From Roseobacter sp. (GTDB lineage: Bacteria; Pseudomonadota; Alphaproteobacteria; Rhodobacterales; Rhodobacteraceae): a stretch of 64,000 nucleotides of DNA. The stretch is from NCBI GenBank assembly GCA_024636495.1, contig JAGXGZ010000081.1, forward strand, positions 1-64,000. The letters run 5' to 3'. Position numbers and translations under genes: made by a program. Shown in pieces: positions 56,053-64,000 of this stretch. Every line of letters starts with the position of its first letter. Positions within the stretch are counted from its first letter, which is position 1. The notes below the pieces were generated by a model. That model saw only the letters and a list, made by a program, of their open reading frames with translations. It did no database searches and was not told the origin of the DNA.

Positions 56053-56340
56053 TTAAAGCCGGGTTTCGATCAGTTGCTTGGCTGCGCCTGTATCATCTGT
56101 ATAGCAGGTCCATGGTTTGGCTTTGGGAAGATCGATGATGTACTGATTGGTCTCAACAATTGGAATTGTCGTGTTGATCTTTCCGCCTGAAATTCCGGTG
56201 TGGCTTTCTACCGCTCGAATGCAACTTCTTTGGGCACCTGTTTCGGCACGGGCAGCAGGGTCGCTTGCGGTAGACATGTCTTCGCAAGCTGCAAGTGCCA
56301 CAAACGGCAGGCAAAGCGCAAAACGCAGGGGAAAATGCAT
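56053..56340 (-). CDS. small putative lipoprotein
   Basis: 95 aa. MHFPLRFALCLPFVALAACEDMSTASDP has a lipobox LAAC. The mature part RSCIRAVESHTGISGGKINTTIPIVETNQYIIDLPKAKPWTCYTDDTGAAKQL has two cysteines likely disulfide-linked, a pattern seen in small alphaproteobacterial envelope proteins. Function unknown. Convergent with dctD. Confidence 0.75.
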   Translation of the reverse strand: MHFPLRFALCLPFVALAACEDMSTASDPAARAETGAQRSCIRAVESHTGISGGKINTTIPIVETNQYIIDLPKAKPWTCYTDDTGAAKQLIETRL

Positions 56341-56520
56341 CGTAACTTCCTTATTTGGAGGGTGCAGCCTGATACAGGCTTGTTCCTAACCAAGGCCCTA
56401 ACGCCCGGTAAGACTGTTTCCCACACGGGGCCATGATGTCAAGCTGCGCTGCATTGTTAACAGATCGTGAACAGGCATCTGCGTCCCAAAGGCATGCAGC
56501 ACGCGATTGACCATTGTCAT

Positions 56521-56550
56521 TTGACCGCATCTGGCTTTAACTGGAATAAG
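56521..56550 (+). promoter_or_regulatory. candidate rne promoter
   Basis: TTGACC, an 18-bp spacer and AATAAG. The start site would fall near 56557, giving a leader of about 350 nt before the rne ATG. Confidence 0.4.
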
Positions 56551-56557
56551 GGTTGTA

Positions 56558-56573
56558 TGCGTCATATGACGCA
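56558..56573. promoter_or_regulatory. 16-bp perfect palindrome, operator candidate
   Basis: TGCGTCATATGACGCA reads the same on both strands and begins 7 bp after the predicted -10 box upstream of rne. Its dyad could bind a dimeric regulator, or it could fold at the 5' end of the transcript. Confidence 0.45.
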
Positions 56574-56906
56574 ACGTGACACCCTTAGACAGTTTCGCTG
56601 CCTCGGTTACCCGTTCACCGGTGTCCAGGCAGACCGATGAGGCCCTTAAAAAAGGCCAAAGAACCGCTGACGGATGGTGTGGGCCAAGGTCTGAACCAGA
56701 TGCAGTATTTAATGGATGTAAACGGTGCGAAAGCGCCCTTTTCGTCGGAGAAGAACCGCGATGACGCGTGCAGACGCCTTGAGCAGACAAACAAGCGGCC
56801 TTTTGGGCCCTGTTTTAGCCGCGTCACCCATCGCCCTGACAAGACATACCCTGCCGCGCGGTGCCCCACCGGGGCGTTTGCGTGCGCAGCTGTGCAAAAT
56901 GGATTT

Positions 56907-59657
56907 ATGCCTAAGAAAATGCTTATCGATGCCACCCACGCCGAGGAAACGCGTGTTGTTGTGGTTGATGGAAACAAAGTCGAGGAATTTGACTTTGAAT
57001 CCGAGAATAAACGCCAGCTAGCTGGCAATATCTATCTTGCGAAAGTAACGCGGGTAGAGCCTTCCTTGCAGGCTGCGTTTGTAGATTACGGTGGAAACCG
57101 TCATGGTTTCCTCGCGTTTTCGGAAATTCACCCCGATTATTACCAGATTCCCGTCGCTGACCGTTTGGCGCTGATGGAGGAAGAGCGTGCCTATGCCGAA
57201 GCGCAGGCCGCCAAGGAAGATGACGACGAGACGCCCAAGCGCCGCACGCGGTCGCGCAGCCGCGCCAAGCCAAAAGCCGAAGACACTGTCAGCGACGATG
57301 CAACGGCCAGCAAGGACGCGGATAGCGATCAGATCGACGGCATGGAAACCGTTGATCTGGACGATGACGATGAGGGGTCTTCCCCGATGGAGCGTGTCGG
57401 CGAGACACCCGTCGAAGAGCCCGATCATGATGATGATCACGGTGATGACGAAGACGATGATCGCCCAACGTCCAACGACGCGGCATCAAAGGATGACAGT
57501 ATCGAATCTGTTGCTGATGATGATGACCACGACGATCTGCGCCCGGCCCGCAAGCCACGGCCAAAGCGCTACAAGATTCAGGAAGTTGTCAAAGTCCGCC
57601 AAATTCTGTTGATTCAGGTCGTCAAGGAAGAACGCGGAAACAAGGGCGCGGCACTCACAACGTACCTGTCGCTTGCCGGTCGCTATTGCGTGCTTATGCC
57701 CAACACCGCCCGTGGTGGTGGTATCAGTCGCAAGATCACCAATGTCGCGGACCGCAAGAAACTTAAAGAGATCGCTAACGAGATCAAGGTGCCAAAAGGT
57801 GCCGGTCTGATCGTGCGCACCGCCGGTGCGCAGCGCACCAAAGCCGAAATCAAGCGTGACTACGAATATCTGCAACGTCTGTGGGAGCAAATCCGCGAGC
57901 TGACGCTGAAATCAATTGCACCTGCCAAAATCTACGAAGAAGGCGACCTGATCAAACGGTCGATCCGCGATCTCTACAACCGCGACATCGACGAGGTCTT
58001 TGTCGAGGGCGAACGCGGCTACCGCATCGCCAAAGACTTCATGAAGATGATCATGCCGTCCCACGCGAAAAACGTGAAACTCTACAGCGAAACACTGCCC
58101 TTGTTTGCGCGCTATCAGGTCGAATCCTATCTGTCGGGCATGTTCAACCCCACGGTTCAACTGCCGTCTGGCGGTTATATCGTGATCGGCGTGACAGAAG
58201 CGTTGGTGGCAATCGACGTCAACTCGGGACGGGCCACCAAGGAAGGGTCGATCGAGCAGACGGCGACCAAGACCAACCTTGAGGCCGCCGCCGAAGTCGC
58301 CCGCCAATTGCGCCTGCGCGATCTGGCCGGTCTGATCGTGATCGATTTTATCGACATGGACGAACGGCGCAACAACGCTGCCGTCGAAAAGATGATGAAG
58401 GACAAGCTGAAAACCGACCGCGCGCGCATCCAGGTGGGCCGCATCTCGGGGTTCGGCTTGATGGAAATGTCGCGCCAGCGTCTACGCCCCGGCATGATCG
58501 AGGCGACAACCCAGCCCTGTCACGCCTGCCACGGCACCGGGCTGATCCGCTCGGACGATAACCTTGCCTTGTCGATCCTGCGCGAAATCGAAGAAGAAGG
58601 CACGCGCAAGCGGTCGCGCGAGGTGCTGATCTGCGCGCCCGTCGGCATCGCCAACTTCTTGATGAACCAAAAGCGCGAACATATCGCCCATATCGAAGGC
58701 CGCTATGGCATGTCGGTGCGGATCGAGGGTGATCCGACCTTGGTCAGCCCGGACTTCAAGATTGAAAAGTTCAAGACTGCGACCCGTGTTGTGGTTCCGA
58801 TTGAACATGTCGTCTCGGTTGATACGACGATCATGGACGAAATCGACGAGCAAGAAGTTGATGTGGTCGAGGATGAAGAAGAAGCCGTCGAGACGGTAGA
58901 GACATCTTCACGTGAAAGCAACAACCGTACCAATGATGCCGACAGTGACGACAATGACGGCGATGGCAAACCCAAGCGTCGGCGTCGGCGTCGGCGCAAG
59001 CGGGGCGGCCGGTCCAATGGCGATGATGCCAATAACGATGACACCAACAACGGTGATGCCGACGCGGACGATACCCCGTCGGACGCGGCAAACTCTGATG
59101 AGGCGTCTAAAGCGCCTGCTAATACGGATGTAGCCGAGGCAAAGGCCGAGACTGAAGAAAAGCCCAAGCGTACGCGCAGCCGGACCCGCAAGCCAAAGGT
59201 CGAAGTTGCAGCAGACGTGGATAGCGCAGACGCGTCCGTGGCATCTGACCCGGCAGACGAGCCCGCACCAAAGCCAAAGCGCACGCGGACCCGTAAGCCC
59301 AAAGCAGCCCCCGTTGAAAAAGCGGCAGAGCCTGAAGAAAAGCCAGCGGATCAGCCTGATGAGACGGTCGCAGCGGAAGTCTCGCCTGCACCCGAGCCGG
59401 TCGATGTGCCGCCCGCACCTGCAGAGGTTCCGGCGGCAGAGGTCCCTGTTGCGGCCCCTGAAGAGGTTCCGGCGGCAGAGGTTCCAGTTGAGGCCCCTGA
59501 AGAGGCCCCGGCGGCAGAGGTTGCCACACCAGATCCGCTGATCGAGGACGTGCCTGACCAAGCTGTCGCACCAGAGCAACCTGCGGCAGAAAAGGTCGAG
59601 GAAAAGCCAGCCAAGGCCAAATCAAAGCGGCGCGGCTGGTGGTCGCTGGGCGGCTAA
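56907..59657 (+). CDS. rne: ribonuclease E
   Basis: Endoribonuclease and degradosome scaffold, 916 aa. The start MPKKMLIDATHAEETRVVVVDGNKVEEFDFE is the alphaproteobacterial one; 90 in-frame codons upstream are not family-like. The S1 domain is split by an acidic/basic insert (about residues 90-222, e.g. DDHGDDEDDDRP). The catalytic region includes VAIDVNSGRAT, LIVIDFIDMDERRN (metal-binding Asp) and the zinc link CHACHGTG. From about residue 700 the tail is disordered, with Arg-rich RNA-binding segments (KPKRRRRRRRKRGGRS) and a Pro/Glu/Ala repeat; the end KSKRRGWWSLGG is conserved. A terminator follows. Confidence 0.97.
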   Translation: MPKKMLIDATHAEETRVVVVDGNKVEEFDFESENKRQLAGNIYLAKVTRVEPSLQAAFVDYGGNRHGFLAFSEIHPDYYQIPVADRLALMEEERAYAEAQAAKEDDDETPKRRTRSRSRAKPKAEDTVSDDATASKDADSDQIDGMETVDLDDDDEGSSPMERVGETPVEEPDHDDDHGDDEDDDRPTSNDAASKDDSIESVADDDDHDDLRPARKPRPKRYKIQEVVKVRQILLIQVVKEERGNKGAALTTYLSLAGRYCVLMPNTARGGGISRKITNVADRKKLKEIANEIKVPKGAGLIVRTAGAQRTKAEIKRDYEYLQRLWEQIRELTLKSIAPAKIYEEGDLIKRSIRDLYNRDIDEVFVEGERGYRIAKDFMKMIMPSHAKNVKLYSETLPLFARYQVESYLSGMFNPTVQLPSGGYIVIGVTEALVAIDVNSGRATKEGSIEQTATKTNLEAAAEVARQLRLRDLAGLIVIDFIDMDERRNNAAVEKMMKDKLKTDRARIQVGRISGFGLMEMSRQRLRPGMIEATTQPCHACHGTGLIRSDDNLALSILREIEEEGTRKRSREVLICAPVGIANFLMNQKREHIAHIEGRYGMSVRIEGDPTLVSPDFKIEKFKTATRVVVPIEHVVSVDTTIMDEIDEQEVDVVEDEEEAVETVETSSRESNNRTNDADSDDNDGDGKPKRRRRRRRKRGGRSNGDDANNDDTNNGDADADDTPSDAANSDEASKAPANTDVAEAKAETEEKPKRTRSRTRKPKVEVAADVDSADASVASDPADEPAPKPKRTRTRKPKAAPVEKAAEPEEKPADQPDETVAAEVSPAPEPVDVPPAPAEVPAAEVPVAAPEEVPAAEVPVEAPEEAPAAEVATPDPLIEDVPDQAVAPEQPAAEKVEEKPAKAKSKRRGWWSLGG
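59430..59525 (+). repeat. 39-nt tandem repeat in the rne tail
   Basis: Two consecutive 39-nt units beginning CCGGCGGCAGAGGT and a partial third encode PAAEVPVxAPEEx. The units differ at a few positions, so this is a young in-frame duplication in a disordered, acidic segment of RNase E. Confidence 0.85.
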
Positions 59658-59677
59658 AAGCCTGAAAGAGAACGACA

Positions 59678-59706
59678 AAGGGCAGGCCTTCGGGCCTGCC
59701 TTTTGT
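59678..59706 (+). terminator. terminator of rne
   Basis: GGCAGGCC-TTCG-GGCCTGCC is a perfect 8-bp stem with a TTCG tetraloop, flanked by AAAG and TTTT so that it can serve both strands (rne and the convergent tusA-like gene). Confidence 0.9.
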
Positions 59707-59720
59707 GTTTTATGGGGCGT

Positions 59721-59948
59721 TCATTTCTTTTGGATCACATAGAGTTGCGGCGTGCTTTCAAGGTCTTGGCTGACCAGCTTGTGCCCCGTTTCGTTACAAA
59801 AATGCGGGATGTCGATAATGGCTGCAGGATCATCGGCCATAACGCTTAGCACCGCGCCAGAGCTCATGGCCTGCAAGCGTTTGCGTGCTTTAAGCACGGG
59901 CAGGGGGCACAGCAGCCCCGTCGCATCAAGGGTATGTTCATCATTCAT
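59721..59948 (-). CDS. TusA-family sulfurtransferase
   Basis: 75 aa. LDATGLLCPLPVLKARKRLQAMSSGAVL has the sulfur-accepting Cys in the C-P-x-P motif, and the rest fits the two-layer SirA/TusA/YedF fold. It relays persulfide sulfur, for example to tRNA thiolation or molybdenum-cofactor enzymes. ATG 59948 with GGGGG upstream is chosen over the 12-codon-longer ORF. It is divergent from ccdA. Confidence 0.92.
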   Translation of the reverse strand: MNDEHTLDATGLLCPLPVLKARKRLQAMSSGAVLSVMADDPAAIIDIPHFCNETGHKLVSQDLESTPQLYVIQKK

Positions 59949-60050
59949 ACCCCCCAAATAGGTCAGATGTTTCAATGCGTCCACAACCTTGTGACGCAGG
60001 TGCGCGCAACAGGGCGTGACGCGGTGCTCAAACCGCAGTAAGGCTGGGAT

Positions 60051-60803
60051 ATGTTTGGAATTGACCTTATCGACGCAGGCCTTTTGCCCGCCATTTTCAT
60101 AGCGCTGACAGCTGGCGTTATCAGCTTTCTCAGCCCATGTGTGTTGCCGATCGTACCGCCTTATCTGGCGTATATGAGCGGTGTGACGCTGAACGATATG
60201 TCCAGCATCAGCTCGGCACGGCGCAAGGCGGTGATTGCGGCGCTTTTCTTTGTGATGGGGCTAAGTACTGTCTTTTTGATCCTGGGCTTTACCGCGTCCG
60301 CCTTCGGGGCGTTTTTCCTGCAAAATCAAGTGCTGTTTTCAAGGCTGTCGGGGGCTGTGGTGATCATTTTTGGTCTGCATTTCCTTGGCGTCTTCCGTAT
60401 TCCGTTTCTGGATCAAGAAGCGCGGCTGGATGCCGGTGACAAGGGTGGATCGTCGTTCGGTGCCTATGTTCTGGGTCTTGCGTTCGCCTTTGGCTGGACG
60501 CCTTGCATCGGCCCGCAACTGGGCGCGATCCTTGCGCTTGCCGCATCCGAGGCATCGGTGGCGCGCGGCACCATGCTGTTGGGGATCTATGCAATCGGCC
60601 TTGGCATTCCGTTTTTGCTGGCCGCGATGTTCATCACGCGTGCGACGCTTTTGATGAACCGGATCAAACCCTACATGAAACTGATCGAGCGGATCATGGG
60701 CGGGCTGCTGATCCTTGTGGGGCTGGCGCTGTTGACTGGTGCATTCTCGACGTTCTCGTTTTGGCTGCTTGAAACTTTCCCAGCTCTCGGTTCGCTTGGC
60801 TAG
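60051..60803 (+). CDS. ccdA: cytochrome c biogenesis protein CcdA
   Basis: Inner-membrane thiol-disulfide reductant conduit, 250 aa with six helices. The two redox cysteines are in LSPCVLPIVPPYLAYMSG and FGWTPCIGPQLGAILALA, the DsbD/CcdA duplicated pattern. It passes electrons from cytoplasmic thioredoxin to periplasmic CcmG-like proteins for cytochrome c heme attachment. It is followed by a hydrolase gene 55 bp later. Confidence 0.95.
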   Translation: MFGIDLIDAGLLPAIFIALTAGVISFLSPCVLPIVPPYLAYMSGVTLNDMSSISSARRKAVIAALFFVMGLSTVFLILGFTASAFGAFFLQNQVLFSRLSGAVVIIFGLHFLGVFRIPFLDQEARLDAGDKGGSSFGAYVLGLAFAFGWTPCIGPQLGAILALAASEASVARGTMLLGIYAIGLGIPFLLAAMFITRATLLMNRIKPYMKLIERIMGGLLILVGLALLTGAFSTFSFWLLETFPALGSLG

Positions 60804-60858
60804 GTGCCTTACTCTTGCCAGAAAACCTGTCTAAACTGACGCGAACGACAGGTGGGTC

Positions 60859-62085
60859 ATGGCCGAAAACATCGAACAGACAGTCAAAACGCGCCGGGTT
60901 TTTTATATTCCCGGCTACGACCCCATTCATCCGCGCCGCTACCGTGAACTTTACCGCAAAGAAGGCGCTGAACAGGCCCGGATTTCGGGCTATCAGATCG
61001 GATTGACGCCCAAAACCACCAGGGGAAACTACGGCTGGTCGGTCAACGCGCAGATTGAAGCCGTCGATGTCGAAGCGCAGGTCGAGGTGCTTGTCTGGTC
61101 CGACATCGTGCGCATTTCGATGAGCAATTCGATTCCAGCCACCTACGGACAACTGGTTCAAACGGCTTGGGTCTATATCGCATCGGGCGCGCTGTGGCGG
61201 TTGATGAAACTGCGCAAGGGGCCGGTGATCGCAGCGCTTTATCCGGTTGGGATGTTGCTGTTGCAACTGGCGCTGGCGGTGCTGGCAGGCAGGATGGTTT
61301 ACGGTTTGCTAACCTATTTTGGTGGTCCGTTTTGGTTCAAAGGGATCGCGGCTGCCTTGGCGATCGTTGCCGGGTGGAGCATCCTGAGGTGGTTCAAGAA
61401 ACATGACGGCAAGTTTTTCGCCTATTACCTGATGCATGATTACGCCTACGGCGCGGCCACGCGGGGCGCGAACCGCCCCGAGCTTGAAACCCGCATGGCC
61501 GAATTTGGTGAAACGATCGCCCAAGCCCTGAAATCCGACGTGGACGAGGTGCTTGTCGTGGGACACTCGTCAGGTGCGCATTTGGGTGTGTCTATTCTGG
61601 CCGATTTGGTCCGTGCCAATCTGGTGTCCGAAGACGGGCCCGCATTGGGTTTCCTGACGCTGGGGCAGGTGGTGCCCATGGTGTCGTTCCTGCGCGATGC
61701 GCACCGGCTTAGGGCGGATTTACGGTTCTTGTCCCAACGTGCCGAGCTGACCTGGATCGACGTGACCGCACCCGGCGACGGTTGCGCTTTTGCGCTTTGC
61801 GATCCCGTGGCTGTGTCGGGGGTCGCACCGCCAAAGCAAATATGGCCGTTGGTCTTTTCCGCAGCTTTTACCCAATCGCTTAGCCCCAAACGTTGGAAGG
61901 AACTGCGTTGGCGGTTTTTCCGGCTGCATTTTCAATATCTTTGCGCCTTTGATGCACCAAAGGACTATGATTATTTTCAGATTACCGCAGGCCCGCACAG
62001 TCTGGCTGAACGCTACGGCGCACGCGCGCCGTCCAAATCACGTATCGTCAAACCGGTGAATAAATTCACTTCGACCGCGCCATGA
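60859..62085 (+). CDS. membrane alpha/beta-hydrolase-like protein
   Basis: 408 aa, not a well-named family. The N-terminal RRVFYIPGYDPIHPRRYRELYRKE resembles the first strand and oxyanion loop of an alpha/beta hydrolase, and VLVVGHSSGAHLGVSILADL (residues 231-250) is a clear GxSxG elbow. Two hydrophobic segments near 122-146 and 158-176 would anchor it in the membrane between these motifs. A possible acid/His pair lies later (TAPGDGCAF, ITAGPHSL). The last codons overlap the P450 ATG by 4 bp, so the two are translated together. Confidence 0.75.
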   Translation: MAENIEQTVKTRRVFYIPGYDPIHPRRYRELYRKEGAEQARISGYQIGLTPKTTRGNYGWSVNAQIEAVDVEAQVEVLVWSDIVRISMSNSIPATYGQLVQTAWVYIASGALWRLMKLRKGPVIAALYPVGMLLLQLALAVLAGRMVYGLLTYFGGPFWFKGIAAALAIVAGWSILRWFKKHDGKFFAYYLMHDYAYGAATRGANRPELETRMAEFGETIAQALKSDVDEVLVVGHSSGAHLGVSILADLVRANLVSEDGPALGFLTLGQVVPMVSFLRDAHRLRADLRFLSQRAELTWIDVTAPGDGCAFALCDPVAVSGVAPPKQIWPLVFSAAFTQSLSPKRWKELRWRFFRLHFQYLCAFDAPKDYDYFQITAGPHSLAERYGARAPSKSRIVKPVNKFTSTAP

Positions 62086-63434
62086 CACAGCCGCCCAAAC
62101 CAGACAGCCGGCCTGATAAGGTATCGCTGTGGCGATATGCAAAGCTTTTTCGCCAAGACATCCTGTCGGCGCAGCCCGCGCGGCTTTACCGCGCATGGAT
62201 GGCAGAGTTCAAAACGCCGTTTTTCCGCAGCTACCTGATCAACCAGCCCGACCTGATCAAGACAGTCCTGAAAGAGCGCCCGGATGACTTCCCCAAGTCT
62301 GACCGGATTGGCGAGGGGCTGCGGCCTTTGCTGGGTAATTCGGTATTCCTGACCAATGGCGAGACCTGGAAGCGGCAGCGGCGCATCATAGACCCCGCGT
62401 TTGAGGGGGGGCGTCTGCGCGATACATTCCCCGCCATGTGGGACGCGGCAGAGGCGGCGGTCAACCGATTGGGCAACCGTGTGGGCGAGGTCATCGAGAT
62501 CGAAGCCGAGACAAGTCACGTCGCAGCCGATGTGATCTTTCGCACGCTGTTTTCGCTGCCCATTGATCATCACATTGCCCGCGATGTGTTTGATGAATTC
62601 AAGGCCTATCAGCGCAGCCAGCCGATCCTGAATATTGCGGCTTTTGTCCCGCTGCCGCGTTGGCTGCCCCGGCTGTTTCGCCGCGACACGCGTAACAGTG
62701 CGGCAAAAATCCGTGGGCTGATCACCGAACTGACCGAGACGCGGATGGCGCAGATCAAGGCAGGCACAGCACCCGCTGATTTGGCAACCAAGATCATGAC
62801 GACTGTTGACCCGGTCGAAGGCGATACCTTCAGCACGCAAGAAATGGTCGATCAGGTCGCGATCTTCTTTCTGGCAGGGCACGAAACCAGCGCGTCGGCG
62901 TTGGCGTGGACGCTGTATTTGATGGCGACCCACCCAAAGTGGCAGGACCGTCTGGCCGAAGAGGCGCAGCAAATCGATACCTGTGATTTTACGGTGATGT
63001 CGAAGCTACGTCTGAGCCGCGATGTCTTTCGCGAGGCGCTGCGGCTTTATCCGCCTGTACCGATGATGGTGCGCGAGGCGACCTGCCCGGAAGAGTTTCG
63101 CGAAAGGCAGCTAAAACCGGGGGCCCAGATTGTGATCAGCCCGTGGCACCTGCACCGTCATGAACGCCTGTGGGATAATCCTGACGGCTTTGACCCGGAA
63201 CGTTGGCAAACCGAGAACGGCAAAACATGCCAGCGCGAGGCCTATTTGCCGTTTAGTGCGGGTGCACGGGTCTGTCCGGGGGCGGGATTTGCCATGGTCG
63301 AGGGTCCGTTGATCCTGTCGCGTATTCTGCGGGACTATAAGGTGGAACCGATCGGCGGGCGTGTGCCCGTTCCCGTTGCACATCTGACGGTGCGATCAAA
63401 AGATGGCATTTGGTTGCGGCTTGTCCGACGCTAA
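62082..63434 (+). CDS. cytochrome P450
   Basis: A soluble 450-aa monooxygenase: I-helix AGHETS (265-270), K-helix ExxR as EALR (318-321), PERW, and the heme loop FSAGARVCPG with Cys398 as ligand. RLLLYPPVP-like and HRHERLWDNPDGFDPERW stretches resemble CYP4/CYP102-type fatty-acid or alkane hydroxylases. The redox partner is not in the window. Overlap with the upstream hydrolase suggests a shared, probably lipid-like, substrate (inference). Confidence 0.93.
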   Translation: MTQPPKPDSRPDKVSLWRYAKLFRQDILSAQPARLYRAWMAEFKTPFFRSYLINQPDLIKTVLKERPDDFPKSDRIGEGLRPLLGNSVFLTNGETWKRQRRIIDPAFEGGRLRDTFPAMWDAAEAAVNRLGNRVGEVIEIEAETSHVAADVIFRTLFSLPIDHHIARDVFDEFKAYQRSQPILNIAAFVPLPRWLPRLFRRDTRNSAAKIRGLITELTETRMAQIKAGTAPADLATKIMTTVDPVEGDTFSTQEMVDQVAIFFLAGHETSASALAWTLYLMATHPKWQDRLAEEAQQIDTCDFTVMSKLRLSRDVFREALRLYPPVPMMVREATCPEEFRERQLKPGAQIVISPWHLHRHERLWDNPDGFDPERWQTENGKTCQREAYLPFSAGARVCPGAGFAMVEGPLILSRILRDYKVEPIGGRVPVPVAHLTVRSKDGIWLRLVRR

Positions 63435-63503
63435 CACAATACCATCGCGCGATCAGATGCTTTAAACGGAAAAAAACGGAATCAACAAAAGGCCTGCAAA
63501 ACC

Positions 63504-64000
63504 ATGAGCACGACAGACGCACAACGGACACAAATGGCGACCGGCAAGGGATTTGTAGCAGCATTGGACCAATCCGGCGGTTCAACCCCGAAAGCGCTAA
63601 GCCTTTATGGCGTCGAGCCATCGGATTATTCTGGCGACGCTGAAATGTTTCAGGCGATGCATGACATGCGCGCGCGGATCATACTGGCGGATGATTTTAC
63701 CAATGCCAAAGTTCTGGGGGCGATCCTTTTCGAGCGCACGATGGACGAGACGATCAACGGCAAGCCCGTGGCGCAGGTATTGTGGGAAGACCGCGGCGTC
63801 GTGCCCTTTCTAAAGATCGACAAGGGGTTGGAGGACGAGGCGAACGGCGTCCAATTACTCAAGCCCATGCCCGAGCTTGAAGCCCTATTGGCCCGCGCCA
63901 AGCAGGCCGGTATTTTTGGAACAAAGGAACGCTCGGTGATCCAGTCTGCCAATGCGGCGGGCATTGCTGCTGTGGTTGCACAGCAGTTCGAGGTTGCTAA
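63504..64000 (+). CDS. class I fructose-bisphosphate aldolase, 5' part
   Basis: The reading frame runs from ATG 63504 off the end of the window, so it is missing from the ORF track. The visible 165 residues (MSTTDAQRTQMATGKGFVAALDQSGGSTPKALSLYGVEP, then GAILFERTMDETINGKPVAQVLWEDRGVVPFLKIDKGL) match bacterial class I fructose-bisphosphate aldolases of about 296 aa. The Schiff-base lysine lies beyond the window. AAGG lies 12 nt before the ATG, rather far. It would cleave fructose 1,6-bisphosphate in glycolysis/gluconeogenesis. Confidence 0.93.
   Translation, partial: MSTTDAQRTQMATGKGFVAALDQSGGSTPKALSLYGVEPSDYSGDAEMFQAMHDMRARIILADDFTNAKVLGAILFERTMDETINGKPVAQVLWEDRGVVPFLKIDKGLEDEANGVQLLKPMPELEALLARAKQAGIFGTKERSVIQSANAAGIAAVVAQQFEVA

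Larger units (their letters stand above)
56341..56906 (+). other. 566-bp region upstream of rne without a supported gene
   Basis: It holds a predicted promoter (56521-56550), a 16-bp palindrome, and a ~350-nt leader with short hairpins (GGCC-based at 56641, GCCCC-acc-GGGGC near 56865). ORFs here lack family motifs. A long structured leader is consistent with RNase E autoregulation as known in E. coli, but that is inference. Confidence 0.5.

Noticed and set aside
56398-56790. 130-aa minus-strand ORF upstream of rne
   Set aside because: No signal, motif or ribosome site, and it overlaps the predicted rne promoter and leader.
56637-56906. 90-residue N-terminal extension of the rne ORF
   Set aside because: The extension lacks similarity to RNase E, while MPKKMLIDATHAEE at 56907 is the standard alphaproteobacterial start.

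Overview
The window reads as chromosomal DNA of an alphaproteobacterium of the order Rhodobacterales, most likely the marine Roseobacter group. The pointers are: a DmdB-like methylmercaptopropionyl-CoA ligase (DMSP catabolism) starting MLGQMM; the F1-ATPase inhibitor zeta subunit (DUF1476) typical of alphaproteobacteria; an RNase E whose S1 domain is split by a long acidic insert; a split B12-dependent methionine synthase; and a short intergenic repeat with the core GCCTTCGRCGAGGAT. Most genes look GC-rich. The exceptions that look AT-richer by eye are the first gene, the block around a small secreted protein (27.5-28.3 kb) and the intergenic stretch at 40.1-40.5 kb. No rRNA operon, CRISPR array, insertion sequence, integrase or phage gene was seen.

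Layout. 0-1.3 kb: an AT-rich Mrr-like nuclease/ImmA-IrrE peptidase fusion, probably the edge of an accessory region. 1.3-14.4 kb: housekeeping and transport genes (tyrS, anmK, a DUF985 cupin, eno, an EamA permease, an AbrB-type membrane protein, a DEAD-box helicase with a coupled small membrane protein, a Bcr/CflA exporter, a TagD-like nucleotidyltransferase, a FrnE-like DsbA protein with an acyl-CoA ligase, and an XRE-cupin regulator). 14.4-21.2 kb: an orphan YejA-type peptide-binding protein, a candidate small RNA, D-3-hydroxybutyrate dehydrogenase plus patatin (PHB/lipid turnover), a DUF502 protein, and pseudouridine catabolism (psuK-psuG). 21.2-31.1 kb: DUF4198/HupE metal-transport-like pair, thiE-like gene, trmJ-like methyltransferase, ctaA with an M32 carboxypeptidase, a small Ala/Gly-rich secreted protein, and gyrA. 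31.2-40.1 kb: a radical SAM protein, the zwf-pgl-pgi operon, an Na+/H+ antiporter, GNAT, thioesterase and dmdB-like ligase. 40.1-48.7 kb: a tRNA with anticodon CAT (probably tRNA-Ile2), purM-purN, rnd, a lipoprotein, SufE, then DUF1638, corrinoid protein, radical SAM and homocysteine methyltransferase genes. 48.7-64 kb: an MprF-like enzyme, ATPase zeta subunit, purC-purS-purQ, dctB-dctD, a small lipoprotein, rne, tusA-like, ccdA, a membrane alpha/beta hydrolase overlapping a cytochrome P450, and the start of a class I fructose-bisphosphate aldolase cut by the window end.

How the genes fit together. zwf-pgl-pgi, eno and the aldolase serve central sugar metabolism. purMN and purCSQ are two purine-synthesis pieces, with no purL in the window. 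The metH N-half plus corrinoid protein need a partner pterin-binding subunit and reactivase encoded elsewhere. The features most worth a second look are the orphan terminator with a two-hairpin candidate sRNA at 16.4 kb; the DctD-like regulator that lacks the GAFTGA loop and has an altered Walker B; the nuclease-peptidase fusion at the left edge; the split methionine synthase neighbourhood with DUF1638; the 16-bp perfect palindrome next to a predicted rne promoter; and the inverted repeat pair after bdhA. All functional calls rest on reading the sequence and recalled family features. No database search or folding program was run.
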